This document shows, in pieces, positions 11,500 through 24,609 of a stretch of 64,000 nucleotides of DNA. A model generated the notes under the pieces. It saw only the letters and a list, made by a program, of their open reading frames with translations. It was not told where the DNA came from and did not search any database. The stretch is from positions 5,208,001 to 5,272,000 of the forward strand of contig OY804578.1 of assembly GCA_963680875.1 (NCBI GenBank). The letters are read 5' to 3'. This DNA is from Bathymodiolus brooksi. Taxonomy: Eukaryota > Mollusca > Bivalvia > Mytilida > Modiolidae. The first letter of the stretch is position 1. The number at the start of each line of letters is the position of its first letter. A program made the position numbers and the translations under genes.

Positions 11500-12614
11500 T
11501 TCTCACGACATCTAATTTGTGCCCCTTTAGCTTTTTGGTCATATATTTTTACAAGTTCTATTTCAATATTATGAATAACTTTATTTAAATTATCGTTTTC
11601 CTCGCTTTGATTATCCCTTACCATAATTTTTTTTTCTAATTCACTTTCTAATTTATGTCTAAGTTCTCTAGTTAATTTTGATTTGTTTTTACAATACATA
11701 GTGGCTACTTCTCGAATTTCAACTTTCATTGCGTCCCATAATAATCTTATGTCGATCTTATTATTATGATACTGTATTAAATATTTATCAATTACTTTAT
11801 TTATTAACTGTTTATAATCATATTCCTGTATTACAGAATTATTAATTTTCCAATTCCCTCTTCCCTTTTCAGACACCCCCGACCGAAAGGTTAAAACCAC
11901 ACTTTGATGATCAGTATACTGTATGATCGCAGGTTTAATTTTACAGCCTTGAACAAGCGATAAAAAATCTTTTCCTAAAAGAATCATATCAATCCGACTA
12001 GCTTGTGTTTTGTCTTTCCTACGCCATGTAAACTGTTGTCTGTTTTCATTATATATCCTCCAGACATCAATTAACTTATTAGTTTTTATAAAGGACTTTA
12101 AACTATTTACTGATTGCTTGCAAACATTACCTGTACGTAAACTTCTACGATCTATGTCTTGCATTATCTCGTTAAAATCTTCCCCGACCACAAGAATACC
12201 CGTCCCATGTTCTTTACAGAAATTACTTACCTTTTTAAAAAACATGTTTCTTAAAGTTTTGCTATTTGGTGCATAAATGCATATTAACGAAAAAACTGCA
12301 TCATCTATCTGTACATTTAATAAAACAATTCTGCCATTTTCATCAGTAACCTTGTCAATTACCTTATAATTGACTGCTTTATTAATAAATATTGCTACCC
12401 CCCTACTAGCAGATGTTCCTATACTACCATAAACGTTAAAATCTGTATTGAAATTTATTTCGTTTTCAATATTCTGATCGAAATGTGTTTCTTGAAAATA
12501 AGCTATATCACATTTCATTGACTTGACCCATTCTATAGCTCGACCTCTTTGCTCTCTGTTTTGCAAACCGTTTACATTTAAGCTACATAAATTTATCATA
12601 TTTTTGACAGACAT
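11460..12614 (-). pseudogene. LINE endonuclease ORF, unit 1
   Basis: This 384-codon open frame starts at ATG 12614. It is an exonuclease-endonuclease-phosphatase (APE-like) domain that in active elements nicks target DNA to prime reverse transcription. Visible motifs are SLNVNG (Asn13), FQETH (Glu42), CIYAPN (~112-117), GEDFNE (144-149), SRID (206-209) and TDH (234-236). The usual GGDFN reads GEDFN here because of a Gly145 to Glu change. The tail (about 260-384) is a lysine/glutamate-rich linker to the RT. The frame ends where a one-base shift moves the RT into another frame, so the protein would be truncated before any RT domain. Confidence 0.9.
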
Positions 12615-13043
12615 TTTTTATGAGATAAGATTTGTATTTGATATGTAACAATTCTATTTTTTTTAACCACAAAAGAGTCATTAATATCCCATATTTACAC
12701 ACTATCATAATTTTTTTTTTATATACATTTATAGCAATTCTAATTTTGTCAAATAGAAAAAAAAACATAATTAATCTACAATATCCACACAATATTACAA
12801 ATATACATCATTTAATATCATTTTTACATATTTCTATACCCGTAAATAGCATGCGAACTTTTCGTGTATGTATCCTAATATATTTTTAACATATCATGTA
12901 CTGGCCTCGACCTATATTTAATACAGACTATCCGACCTTTAAAAGTACATTTTTGCGACTCAATACAGACAGGATTATATTTAACATGTGGATAATATTC
13001 TTTCCATAAACTTGGTTCATAGTGTAACATTAGTACAAACATT
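12615..13043. other. Unique region between LINE and exon A, unit 1
   Basis: This is about 430 bp of AT-rich sequence holding the 5' end of the LINE (limit not visible) and then DNA before exon A. No ORF was recognised. A TATA-like CTAATATATTTTTAAC lies at 12875-12890, about 155 bp before the exon A ATG, but such words are common at this base composition. An in-frame TAG at 13020-13022 stops the exon A frame upstream, so exon A would begin at its own ATG. No AG upstream gives a phase 1 acceptor, so exon A looks like a first coding exon and not a repeat-internal one. Confidence 0.5.
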
Positions 13044-13128
13044 ATGAAGATTGAAAATATTTTAAATGCAGTGATCGTGAAAACAAATAATTCACTTAAA
13101 GGAAGTATCTGTGATGTTTTACCCACTG
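13044..13128 (+). CDS. Candidate first coding exon A, unit 1 (intact donor)
   Basis: An ATG with A at -3 opens 28 codons (MKIENILNAVIV, then KTNNSLKG, ending CDVLPT) plus one base, followed by a near-consensus donor ACTG then GTAAGTATT at 13129. The trailing base makes the junction phase 1, which fits exon B at 20518. The joint codon would be G plus AA. No signal peptide is evident. One cysteine and one sequon (NNS) are present. Other frames are closed by stops. The next 24 bp lead straight into the 40-bp minisatellite, which forms the ~7.4-kb first intron. I do not recognise the protein. Confidence 0.4.
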
Positions 13129-13151
13129 GTAAGTATTTTTTTCTATATATT

Positions 13152-16100
13152 TTGTAAACATGACACCAAGCTGAAATATTTGGCACAATCTCTGTATACA
13201 TGACACCAAGCTATAATATATGACACAATCTCTGTTAACATGACATGAAACAATCTCTGTAAACATGACACCAAACTATAATATTTGAAACGATCTCTGT
13301 AAACATGACACCAAGCTGAAATATTTGGCACAATCTCTGTATACATGACACCAAGCTATAATATATGACACAATCTCTAAACATGACATCAAGCTAAATA
13401 TTTGAAACAATCTCTGTAAACATGACACCAAGCTATAAATATTTGACACAATCTTTGCATTCATGACACCAAGCTGTAATATTTGACACAATCTATGTAA
13501 GCATGACACCAAGCTATCATATTTGACACAATCTCTGTAAGCATGACACCAAGCTATAATATTTGACACAATCTCTAAGCATGACACCAAGCTATAATAT
13601 TTGAAACAATCTCTGTAAACATGACACCAAGCTATAATATTTGACACAATCTCTGTCAACATGACACCAAGCTATAATATTTGACACAATCTCTGTATAC
13701 ATGACACCAAGCTATAATATTTGACACAATCTCTGTAAACATGACACCAAGTTATGATATTTGATACAATCTCTGTAAACATGACACCAAGCTATAATAT
13801 TTGACACAATCTCTGTATACATGACACCAAGCTATAATATTTGACACAATCTCTGTAAACATGACACCAAGCTATAATATTTGATACAATCTCTGTAAAC
13901 ATGACACCAAGCTATAATATTTGGCACAATCTCTGTATACATGACACCAAGCTATAATATATGACACAATCTCTGTAAACATGACATCAAACTAAATATT
14001 TGAAACAATCTTTGTAAACATGACACCAAGCTATAAATATTTGACACAATCTTTGCATGCATGACACCAAGCTGTAATATTTGATATAATCTATGTAAAC
14101 ATGACACCAAGCTATAATATTTGACACAATCTCTGTATACATGACACCAAGCTATAATATATGACACAATCTCTGTAAGCATGATACCAAGCTATAATAT
14201 TTGACACAATCTCTAAACATGACACCAAGCTATAATATTTGACACAGTCTGTAAACATGATACCAAGCTATGATATTTGATACAATCTCTGTAAACATGA
14301 CACCAAGCTATAATATTTGACACAATCTCTGTATACATGACACCAAGCTATAATATTTGACACAATCTCTGTAAACATGACACCAAGCTATGATATTTGA
14401 TACAATCTCTGTAAACATGACACCAAGCTATAATATTTGACACAATCTCTGTATACATGACACCAAGCTATAATATTTGACACGATCTCTGTAAACATGA
14501 TACCAAGCTGAAATATTTGGCACAATCTCTGTATACATGACACCAAGCTATAATATATGACACAATCTCTGTAAACATGACATGAAACAATCTCTGTAAA
14601 CATGACACCAAACTATAATATTTGAAACGATCTCTGTAAACATGACACCAAGCTGAAATATTTGGCACAATCTCTGTATACATGACACCAAGCTATAATA
14701 TATGACACAATCTCTGTAAACATGACATCAAGCTAAATATTTGAAACAATCTCTGTAAACATGACACCAAGCTATAAATATTTGACACAATCTTTGCATT
14801 CATGACACCAAGCTGTAATATTTGACACAATCTATGTAAGCATGACACCAAGCTATAATATTTGACACAATCTCTGTATACATGACACCAAGCTATAATA
14901 TTTGACACAATCTCTGTAAGCATGACACCAAGCTATAATATTTGACACAATCTCTAAGCATGACACCAAGCTATAATATTTGAAACAATCTCTGTAAACA
15001 TGACACCAAGCTATAATATTTGACACAATCTCTGTCAACATGACACCAAGCTATAATATTTGACACAATCTCTGTATACATGACACCAAGCTATAATATT
15101 TGACACAATCTCTGTAAACATGACACCAAGTTATGATATTTGATACAATCTCTGTAAACATGACACCAAGCTATAATATTTGACACAATCTCTGTTAACA
15201 TGACACCAAGCTATAATATTTGACACAATCTCTGTAAACATGACACCAAGCTATAATATTTGATACAATCTCTGTAAACATGACACCAAGCTATAATATT
15301 TGGCACAATCTCTGTATACATGACACCAAGCTATAATATATGACACAATCTCTGTAAACATGACATCAAACTAAATATTTGAAACAATCTTTGTAAACAT
15401 GACACCAAGCTATAAATATTTGACACAATCTTTGCATGCATGACACCAAGCTGTAATATTTGATATAATCTATGTAAACATGACACCAAGCTATAATATT
15501 TGACACAATCTCTGTATACATGACACCAAGCTATAATATATGACACAATCTCTGTAAGCATGATACCAAGCTATAATATTTGACACAATCTCTAAACATG
15601 ACACCAAGCTATAATATTTGACACAGTCTGTAAACATGATACCAAGCTATGATATTTGATACAATCTCTGTAAACATGACACCAAGCTATAATATTTGAC
15701 ACAATCTCTGTATACATGACACCAAGCTATAATATTTGACACAATCTCTGTAAACATGACACCAAGCTATGATATTTGATACAATCTCTGTAAACATGAC
15801 ACCAAGCTATAATATTTGACACAATCTCTGTATACATGACACCAAGCTATAATATTTGACACGATCTCTGTAAACATGATACCAAGCTGAAATATTTGGC
15901 ACAATCTCTGTATACATGACACCAAGCTATAATATATGACACAATCTCTGTAAACATGACATGAAACAATCTCTGTAAACATGACACCAAACTATAATAT
16001 TTGAAACGATCTCTGTAAACATGACACCAAGCTGAAATATTTGGCACAATCTCTGTATACATGACACCAAGCTATAATATATGACACAATCTCTGTAAAC

Positions 16101-19100
16101 ATGACATCAAGCTAAATATTTGAAACAATCTTTGTAAACATGACACCAAGCTATAAATATTTGACACAATCTTTGCATTCATGACACCAAGCTGTAATAT
16201 TTGACACAATCTATGTAAGCATGACACCAAGCTATAATATTTGACACAATCTCTGTATACATGACACCAAGCTATAATATTTGACACAATCTCTGTAAGC
16301 ATGACACCAAGCTATAATATTTGACACAATCTCTAAGCATGACACCAAGCTATAATATTTGAAACAATCTTTGTAAACATGACACCAAGCTATAATATTT
16401 GACACAATCTCTGTCAACATGACACCAAGCTATAATATTTGATACAATCTCTGTATACATGACACCAAGCTATAATATTTGACACAATCTCTGTAAACAT
16501 GACACCAAGTTATGATATTTGATACAATCTCTGTAAACATGACACCAAGCTATAATATTTGACACAATCTCTGTATACATGACACCAAGCTATAATATTT
16601 GACACAATCTCTGTAAACATGACACCAAGCTATAATATTTGATACAATCTCTGTAAACATGACACCAAGCTATAATATTTGGCACAATCTCTGTATACAT
16701 GACACCAAGCTATAATATATGACACAATCTCTGTAAACATGACATCAAACTAAATATTTGAAACAATCTTTGTAAACATGACACCAAGCTATAAATATTT
16801 GACACAATCTTTGCATGCATGACACCAAGCTGTAATATTTGATATAATCTATGTAAACATGACACCAAGCTATAATATTTGACACAATCTCTGTATACAT
16901 GACACCAAGCTATAATATATGACACAATCTCTGTAAGCATGATACCAAGCTATAATATTTGACACAATCTCTAAACATGACACCAAGCTATAATATTTGA
17001 CACAGTATGTAAACATGATACCAAGCTATGATATTTGATACAATCTCTGTAAACATGACACCAAGCTATAATATTTGACACAATCTCTGTATACATGACA
17101 CCAAGCTATAATATATGACACGATCTCTGTAAACATGACATCAAACTAAATATTTGAAACAATCTTTGTAAACATGACACCAAGTTATAAATATTTGACA
17201 CAATCTTTGCATGCATGACACCAAGCTGTAATATTTGATATAATCTATGTAAACATGACACCAAGCTATAATATTTGACACAATCTCTGTATACATGACA
17301 CCAAGCTATAATATATGACACAATCTCTGTAAGCATGATACCAAGCTATAATATTTGACACAATCTCTAAACATGACACCAAGCTATAATATTTGACACA
17401 GTCTGTAAACATGATACCAAGCTATGATATTTGATACAATCTCTGTAAACATGACACCAAGCTGAAATATTTGGCACAATCTCTGTATACATGACACCAA
17501 GCTATAATATATGACACAATCTCTGTAAACATGACATGAAACAATCTCTGTAAACATGACACCAAACTATAATATTTGAAACGATCTCTGTAAACATGAC
17601 ACCAAGCTGAAATATTTGGCACAATCTCTGTATACATGACACCAAGCTATAATATATGACACAATCTCTGTAAACATGACATCAAACTAAATATTTGAAA
17701 CAATCTCTGTAAACATGACACCAAGCTATAAATATTTGACACAATCTTTGCATTCATGACACCAAGCTGTAATATTTGACACAATCTATGTAAGCATGAC
17801 ACCAAGCTATAATATTTGACACAATCTCTGTATACATGACACCAAGCTATAATATTTGACACAATCTCTGTAAGCATGACACCAAGCTATAATATTTGAC
17901 ACAATCTTTGTAAACATGACACCAAGCTATAATATTTGACACAATCTCTGTATACATGACACCAAGCTATAATATTTGACACAATCTCTGTAAGCATGAC
18001 ACCAAGCTATAATATTTGAAACAATCTTTGTAAACATGACACCAAGCTATAATATTTGACACAATCTCTGTCAACATGACACCAAGCTATAATATTTGAT
18101 ACAATCTCTGTATACATGACACCAAGCTATAATATTTGACACAATCTCTGTAAACATGACACCAAGTTATGATATTTGATACAATCTCTGTAAACATGAC
18201 ACCAAGCTATAATATTTGACACAATCTCTGTATACATGACACCAAGCTATAATATTTGACACAATCTCTGTTAACATGACATGAAACAATCTCTGTAAAC
18301 ATGACACCAAGCTGAAATATTTGGCACAATCTCTGTATACATGACACCAAGCTATAATATATGACACAATCTCTCTAAACATGACATGAAACAATCTCTG
18401 TAAACATGACACCAAACTATAATATTTGAAACGATCTCTGTAAACATGACACCAAGCTGAAATATTTGGCACAATCTCTGTATACATGACACCAAGCTAT
18501 AATATATGACACAATCTCTGTAAACATGACATCAAACTAAATATTTGAAACAATCTCTGTAAACATGACACCAAGCTATAAATATTTGACACAATCTTTG
18601 CATTCATGACACCAAGCTGTAATATTTGACACAATCTATGTAAGCATGACACCAAGCTATAATATTTGACACAATCTCTGTATACATGACACCAAGCTAT
18701 AATATTTGACACAATCTCTGTAAGCATGACACCAAGCTATAATATTTGACACAATCTTTGTAAACATGACACCAAGCTATAATATTTGACACAATCTCTG
18801 TATACATGACACCAAGCTATAATATTTGACACAATCTCTGTAAGCATGACACCAAGCTATAATATTTGAAACAATCTTTGTAAACATGACACCAAGCTAT
18901 AATATTTGACACAATCTCTGTCAACATGACACCAAGCTATAATATTTGATACAATCTCTGTATACATGACACCAAGCTATAATATTTGACACAATCTCTG
19001 TAAACATGACACCAAGTTATGATATTTGATACAATCTCTGTAAACATGACACCAAGCTATAATATTTGACACAATCTCTGTATACATGACACCAAGCTAT

Positions 19101-20350
19101 AATATTTGACACAATCTCTGTTAACATGACATGAAACAATCTCTGTAAACATGACACCAAGCTATAATATTTGACACAATCTCTGTAAGCATGACACCAA
19201 GCTATAATATTTGACACAATCTCTGTAAACATGACACCAAGCTATAATATTTGACACAATCTCTGTCAACATGACACCAAGCTATAATATTTGACACAAT
19301 CTCTGTATACATGACACCAAGCTATAATATTTGACACAATCTCTGTAAACATGACACCAAGTTATGATATTTGATACAATCTCTGTAAACATGACACCAA
19401 GCTATAATATTTGACACAATCTCTGTATACATGACACCAAGCTATAATATTTGACACAATCTCTGTAAACATGACACCAAGCTATAATATTTGATACAAT
19501 CTCTGTAAACATGACACCAAGCTGAAATATTTGGCACAATCTCTGTATACATGACACCAAGCTATAATATATGACACAATCTCTGTAAACATGACATCAA
19601 ACTAAATATTTGAAACAATCTCTGTAAACATGACACCAAGCTATAAATATTTGACACAATCTTTGCATGCATGACACCAAGCTGTAATACTTGACATAAT
19701 CTATGTAAACATGACACCAAGCTATAATATTTGACACAATCTCTGTATACATGACACCAAGCTATAATATATGACACAATCTCTGTAAGCATGATACCAA
19801 GCTATAATATTTGACACAATCTCTAAACATGACACCAAGCTATAATATTTGACACAGTCTGTAAACATGATACCAAGCTATGATATTTGATACAATCTCT
19901 GTAATCATGACACCAAGCTATAATATTTGACACAATCTCTGTATACATGACACCAAGCTATAATATTTGACACAATCTCTGTAAACATGACACCAAGCTA
20001 TGATATTTGATACAATCTCTGTAAACATGACACCAAGCTATCATATTTGACACAATCTCTGTATACATGACACCAAGCTATAATATTTGACACGATCTCT
20101 GTAAACATGATACCAAGCTGAAATATTTGGCACAATCTCTGAATACATGACACCACGCTATCATATTTGACACAATCTCTGTAAACATGACACCAAGCTA
20201 TAATATATGACACAATCTCTGTAAACATGACACCAAGCCATAATATGTGATACAATCCCTATAAACATGACACCCATCTATATTATTTGACACAATCTCT
20301 GTAAATATGACACCAAGCTATAATATTTGACACAATCTCAGTAAACATGA
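13152..20350. repeat. 40-bp minisatellite array, unit 1 to unit 2 (7.2 kb)
   Basis: This is the longest complete 40-bp array in the window, with about 180 monomers. It shows clear higher-order structure: blocks starting at 13952, 15331 and 16710 repeat with exact 1379-bp spacing and near-identical variant order. Further right an 850-bp block is duplicated (17647 and 18497). Truncated monomers reading ACATGAAACAATC mark fixed places in each block. The last ~370 bp contain degenerate monomers (CCACGC, CCCATCTATATT), as expected at an array edge that escapes homogenisation. Nothing else is seen in it. Confidence 0.97.
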
Positions 20351-20517
20351 AAATAGTAAACAATCTTTTATAGCTTGAATTATAATATATATCAAGCTGC
20401 CATATACATTTTTGTAAGAAGGAGACACACAGAAAGTACAGAGTAAGTAAACATACGTTATATGTAATAAACTAATTTTTATTACATTTGAAAATTATTT
20501 AATATTTTCTTTCACAG
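20351..20517 (+). promoter_or_regulatory. Unique linker with splice acceptor for exon B, unit 2
   Basis: This is essentially the same 168-bp linker as at 3621, ending in TTTCTTTCACAG at 20506-20517. The alternative 24-nt microexon is at 20419-20442. Confidence 0.6.
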
Positions 20518-20601
20518 AAACTATGGAATGTCAAGGTGAGAACTGTCCATCAACTTCCGTCTCCGAGAATGGATCAACTGTTAAGATGTTAACTACAGTA
20601 G
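20518..20601 (+). CDS. Candidate exon B, unit 2
   Basis: Sequence is identical to the unit 1 exon B, with the same acceptor and a GTAAGA donor at 20602. It is the exon B that would join the intact exon A at 13044 (upstream intron ~7.4 kb) and exon C at 23248 (intron 2646 bp). This makes it part of the only complete, unbroken three-exon set in the window. A 16.7-kb skip to the next exon B would also keep frame, because both ends are phase 1. Confidence 0.5.
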
Positions 20602-23149
20602 GTAAGACTGATCTATTGTTTTATGGACATTAGTTGTCAAGATGTAAGTTAACTATAGTAGGTAACACTGATCTAATGTTTTATAGACATTAGTTGTCAA
20701 AATGTAAGTTAACTACAGTAGGCAACACTGATCTAATGTTTTATAGACATTAGTTGTCAAGATGTACGTTAACTATAGAAGGTAACACTGATCTAATGTT
20801 TAATAGACATTGGTTGTCAAGATGTAAGTTAACTACAGTAGTTAACACTGATCTAATGTTTTATAGATATTATTTGTCAAGATGTAAGTTAACTATAGTA
20901 GGTAACACTGATCTAATGTTTTATAGACATTAGTTGTCAAGATGTAAGTTAACTACAGAAGGTAACACTGATCTAATGTTTTATAGACATTAGTTGTCAA
21001 GATGTAAGTTAACTACAGTAGTTAACACTGATCTAATGTTTTATAGACATTAGTTGTCAAGATGTAACTTAACTACATTAGGTAACACTGATCTAATGTT
21101 TTATAGACATTAGTTGTCAAGATGTAAGTTAACTACAGAAGGTAACACTGATCTAATGTTTTATAGACATTAGTTGTCAAGATGTAAGTTAACTACAGTA
21201 GTTAACACTGATCTAATGTTTTATAGACATTAGTTGTCAAGATGTAACTTAACTACATTAGGTAACACTGATCTAATGTTTTATAGACATTAGTTGTCAA
21301 GATGTAAGTTAACTATAATAGGTAACACCGATCTAATGTTTTATAGACTTTAGTTGTCAAGATGTACGTTAACTATAGAAGGTAACATTGATCTAATGTT
21401 TTATAGATATTAGTTGTCAAGATGTAAGTTAACTATAGTAGGTAACACCGATCTAATGTTTTATAGACATTAGTTGTCAAGATGTACGTTAACTATAGAA
21501 GGTAACACTGATCTAATGTTTTATAGACATTAGTTGTCAAGATGTAAGTTAACTACAGTAGTTAACACTGATCTAATGTTTTATAGATATTATTTGTCAA
21601 GATGTAAGTTAACTATAGTAGGTAACACTGATCTAATGTTTTATAGACATTAGTTGTCAAGATGTAAGTTAACTACATTAGGTAACACTGATCTAATGTT
21701 TTATAGACATTGGTTGTCAAGATGTAAGTTAACTATGGTAGGAAACACTGATCTAATGTTTTATAGATATTATTTGTCAAGATGTAAGTTAACTATAGTA
21801 GGTAACACTGATCTAATGTTTTATAGACATTAGTTGTCAAAATGTACGTTAACTATAGAAGGTAACACTGATCTAATGTTTTATAGACATTAGTTGTCAA
21901 GATGTAAGTTAACTACATTAGGTAACACTGATCTAATGTTTTATAGACATTAGTTGTCAAGATGTAAGTTAACTATAGTAGGTAACACCGATCTAATGTT
22001 TTATAGACATTAGTTGTCAAGATGTAAGTTAACTACATTAGGTAACACTGATCTAATGTTTTATAGACATTGGTTGTCAAGATGTAAGTTAACTATAGTA
22101 GGTAACACCGATCTAATGTTTTATAGACATTAGTTGTCAAGATGTAAGTTAACTACATTAGGTAACACTGATCTAATGTTTTATAGACATTGGTTGTCAA
22201 GATGTAAGTTAACTATAGTAGGTAACACTGATCTAATGTTTTATAGACATTAGTTGTCAAGATGTAAGTTAACTACATTAGGTAAGACTGATCTAATGTT
22301 TTATAGACATTGGTTGTCAAGATGTAAGTTAACTATAGTAGGTAACACCGATCTAATGTTTTATAGACATTAGTTGTCAAGATGTAAGTTAACTATAGTA
22401 GGTTACACTGATCTAATGTTTTATATACATTAGTTGTCAAGATGTACGTTAACTATAGAAGGTAACACTGATCTAATGTTTTATAGACATTAGTTGTCAA
22501 CATGTAAGTTAACTATAGTAGGTAACACGGATCTAATGTTTTATATACATTAGTTGTCAAGATGTACGTTAACTACATTAGGTAACACTGATCTAATGTT
22601 TTATTGACATTAGTTGTCAAGATGTAAGTTAACTATAGAAGGTAACACTGATCTAATGTTTTATAGACATTATTTGTCAAGATGTAAGTTAACTACAGTA
22701 GTTTACACTGATCTAATGTTTTATAGACATTAGTTGTCAAGATGTACGTTAACTATAGAAGGTAACACTGATCTAATGTTTTATAGACATTAGTTGTCAA
22801 GATGTAAGTTAACTACAGTAGTTAACACTGATCTAATGTTTTATAGATATTATTTGTCACGATGTAAGTTAACTATAGTAGGTAACACTGATCTAATGTT
22901 TTATAGCCATTAGTTGTCAAGATGTAAGTAAACAATAGTAGGTAACACTGATCTAATGTTTTATAGACATTAGTTGTCAAGATGTAAGTTAACTATAGAA
23001 GGTAACACTGATCTAATGTTTTATAGACATTAGTTGTCAAGATGTACGTTAACTACATTAGGTAACACTGATCTAATGTTTTATAGTCATTAGTTGTCAA
23101 GATGTAAGTTAACTATAGTAGGTAACACCGATCTAATGTTTTATAGACA
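20602..23149. repeat. 60-bp minisatellite array, unit 2 (42 monomers)
   Basis: Forty-two monomers of exactly 60 bp run from 20639 with no indels. The order of variants follows the unit 1 array almost monomer for monomer, with one monomer fewer near 22400-22440. The array was therefore already long when the composite unit was copied, and later changed by whole monomers. As in unit 1 it starts within the 3' end of exon B. Confidence 0.97.
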
Positions 23150-23247
23150 ACGTAATATATTTTATTCAAATGCTTGCTACAATTAACACGCCAAAAGTCC
23201 AAGCTCCTTTTGGTGTTTCCCTGTTACATCTTGTTCTGATTATCCAG

Positions 23248-23363
23248 GGCTAAAATCAGAATTACATGAAATATATATACAACCTAAGTACAATTTCTAT
23301 TTAATACCTTTTGAAAACATTTATTTATTTTGCATTTATTATATTTTTTGTTACTTTCATTAA
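23248..23363 (+). CDS. Candidate terminal exon C, unit 2
   Basis: It has the same acceptor (GATTATCCAG) and the same open phase 1 frame as at 6579, ending at TAA 23361-23363. The T-run is interrupted by one G (TTTTTTGTTAC), which changes one Phe codon to Cys without shifting frame. Together with exons at 13044 and 20518 it completes a frame of about 95 codons. Confidence 0.3.
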
Positions 23364-23436
23364 AAATGTACACTTTTGAAGTGTTTTATTTTCATTTATT
23401 CTGTTAATATATTCATTGGCAAATATTTTATAAACA

Positions 23437-24609
23437 TCAATATACTTTTGTTTTCTGTTCAGATATATAGTACGATTTGTAGATGGAAAACCCTACAACT
23501 GTTATCAAAAAATTTAATGCAAGATAGTTTTTATCATCTATCTTGTATCCAAGTACTATATGATTCAAAGTAATTTTGTTTTCGATACCCAAACCCTTCA
23601 TTAAATTCTGAAATTTTGTCCAAAACTCTTGTAGAAAGGTACAAGTAATAAAATAATGAGAGTAATCTTCATTTAATTTACAGAAATTACATAAACTATT
23701 CCCAACAATTTTCCATTTGGAAAGTAAAACTTTATTTGGTATAATAAAATGAAAAAGTTTCCATCTGAACATTTTAAGTTTTTTTCGTCAAGAAATTTGA
23801 AAATGAAAAAATATAGACTACTTGTATTTGGTTTTTCAGACAACACTAAATAATTAATCCAATAATGTGTACCAATAGGGTTTGAAAATTTAACATTCAC
23901 CAGTTTATTATATTATAACTTATTAGACAATGTAGATAAATTAATAAACTGATTGTTCCAGATGAAATAATCTTTTTTGATATTTACAATGCTTTTAACT
24001 GAGCTTTCTGTTTTTAAAATGTCTATCCAATTCTTTGGAAAAGCTTTTTTAAGAATACTAAATTCAGATATCCAATTAGATTTATTTTTTAACTTGTGAA
24101 GAATAAATTCTTGCGTAATTTTACCATTATTATCTATTATATCATTAACAAAAAATATTCCACTATTAATCCATTCTTTAAAAAATAAATATTTTTTTTC
24201 AAATGTAATAAATCTATTTCCCCATAAAATTTGCTTTCTTACATTACTGAATGTCAATGGTGAACTTAATTGACCACCACCTGTTTTTATCCAACTGGTC
24301 AAAACATTTTTGTAAAATTCGGGGATATCATTTAGAAACTGTTTATTTTTTTCACATCTATGTTCATTTTAAAAATAAGCCATATTTTCCCAAATACATT
24401 TAAATATTTTAGTGGTATCAATTTCCAATTCGAAAATTTTGAGTCAGCTAATCTACTTACCCATGATGCTTTCAAAGATATAAAATAACTTTCTATATCT
24501 ATCATTTTCAGTCCACCCGTCTCAAAATCTCCTATCAATGTATTTCTTTTTACCTTATCTGGTTTCCCATTCCATATAAATTTAAAACACTTACTCTCTA
24601 TCTCTTTTT
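23437..24609 (-). pseudogene. LINE C-terminal domain, unit 2
   Basis: It shows the same frame breaks as unit 1, including the loss in the T-run at ~24344-24350. The CCHC knuckle CNFCKLNEDYSHYFITC is present. One residue differs from unit 1 (Thr for Ile in ENKITLNH). Confidence 0.85.

Larger units (their letters stand above)
6675..12614 (-). mobile_element. Dead LINE (APE-type non-LTR retrotransposon), unit 1, split by nested element
   Basis: This is a minus-strand non-LTR retrotransposon of the apurinic-endonuclease type, perhaps L1/Tx1-like by its CCHC C-terminus. In coding order it has endonuclease (12614-11460), reverse transcriptase (11499-10095, in broken frames), a nested 2154-bp element (10094-7941), and the C-terminal part (7940-6768). 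Frameshifts separate endonuclease from RT near 11480, split RT near 10760 and 10240, and break the C-terminal part near 7650. The 3' end is probably the T-run at 6675-6683 read as poly(A). The 5' end is not defined and may lie anywhere up to ~12880. No ORF1 was found. All units share the same insertion, so it predates their multiplication. Confidence 0.92.

Noticed and set aside
12875..13201. 108-codon minus-strand open frame across exon A (copies at 29531, 46339 and 60230)
   Set aside because: Its N-terminus is translated 40-mer and the rest is antisense to exon A; it starts inside the satellite, with no independent support.
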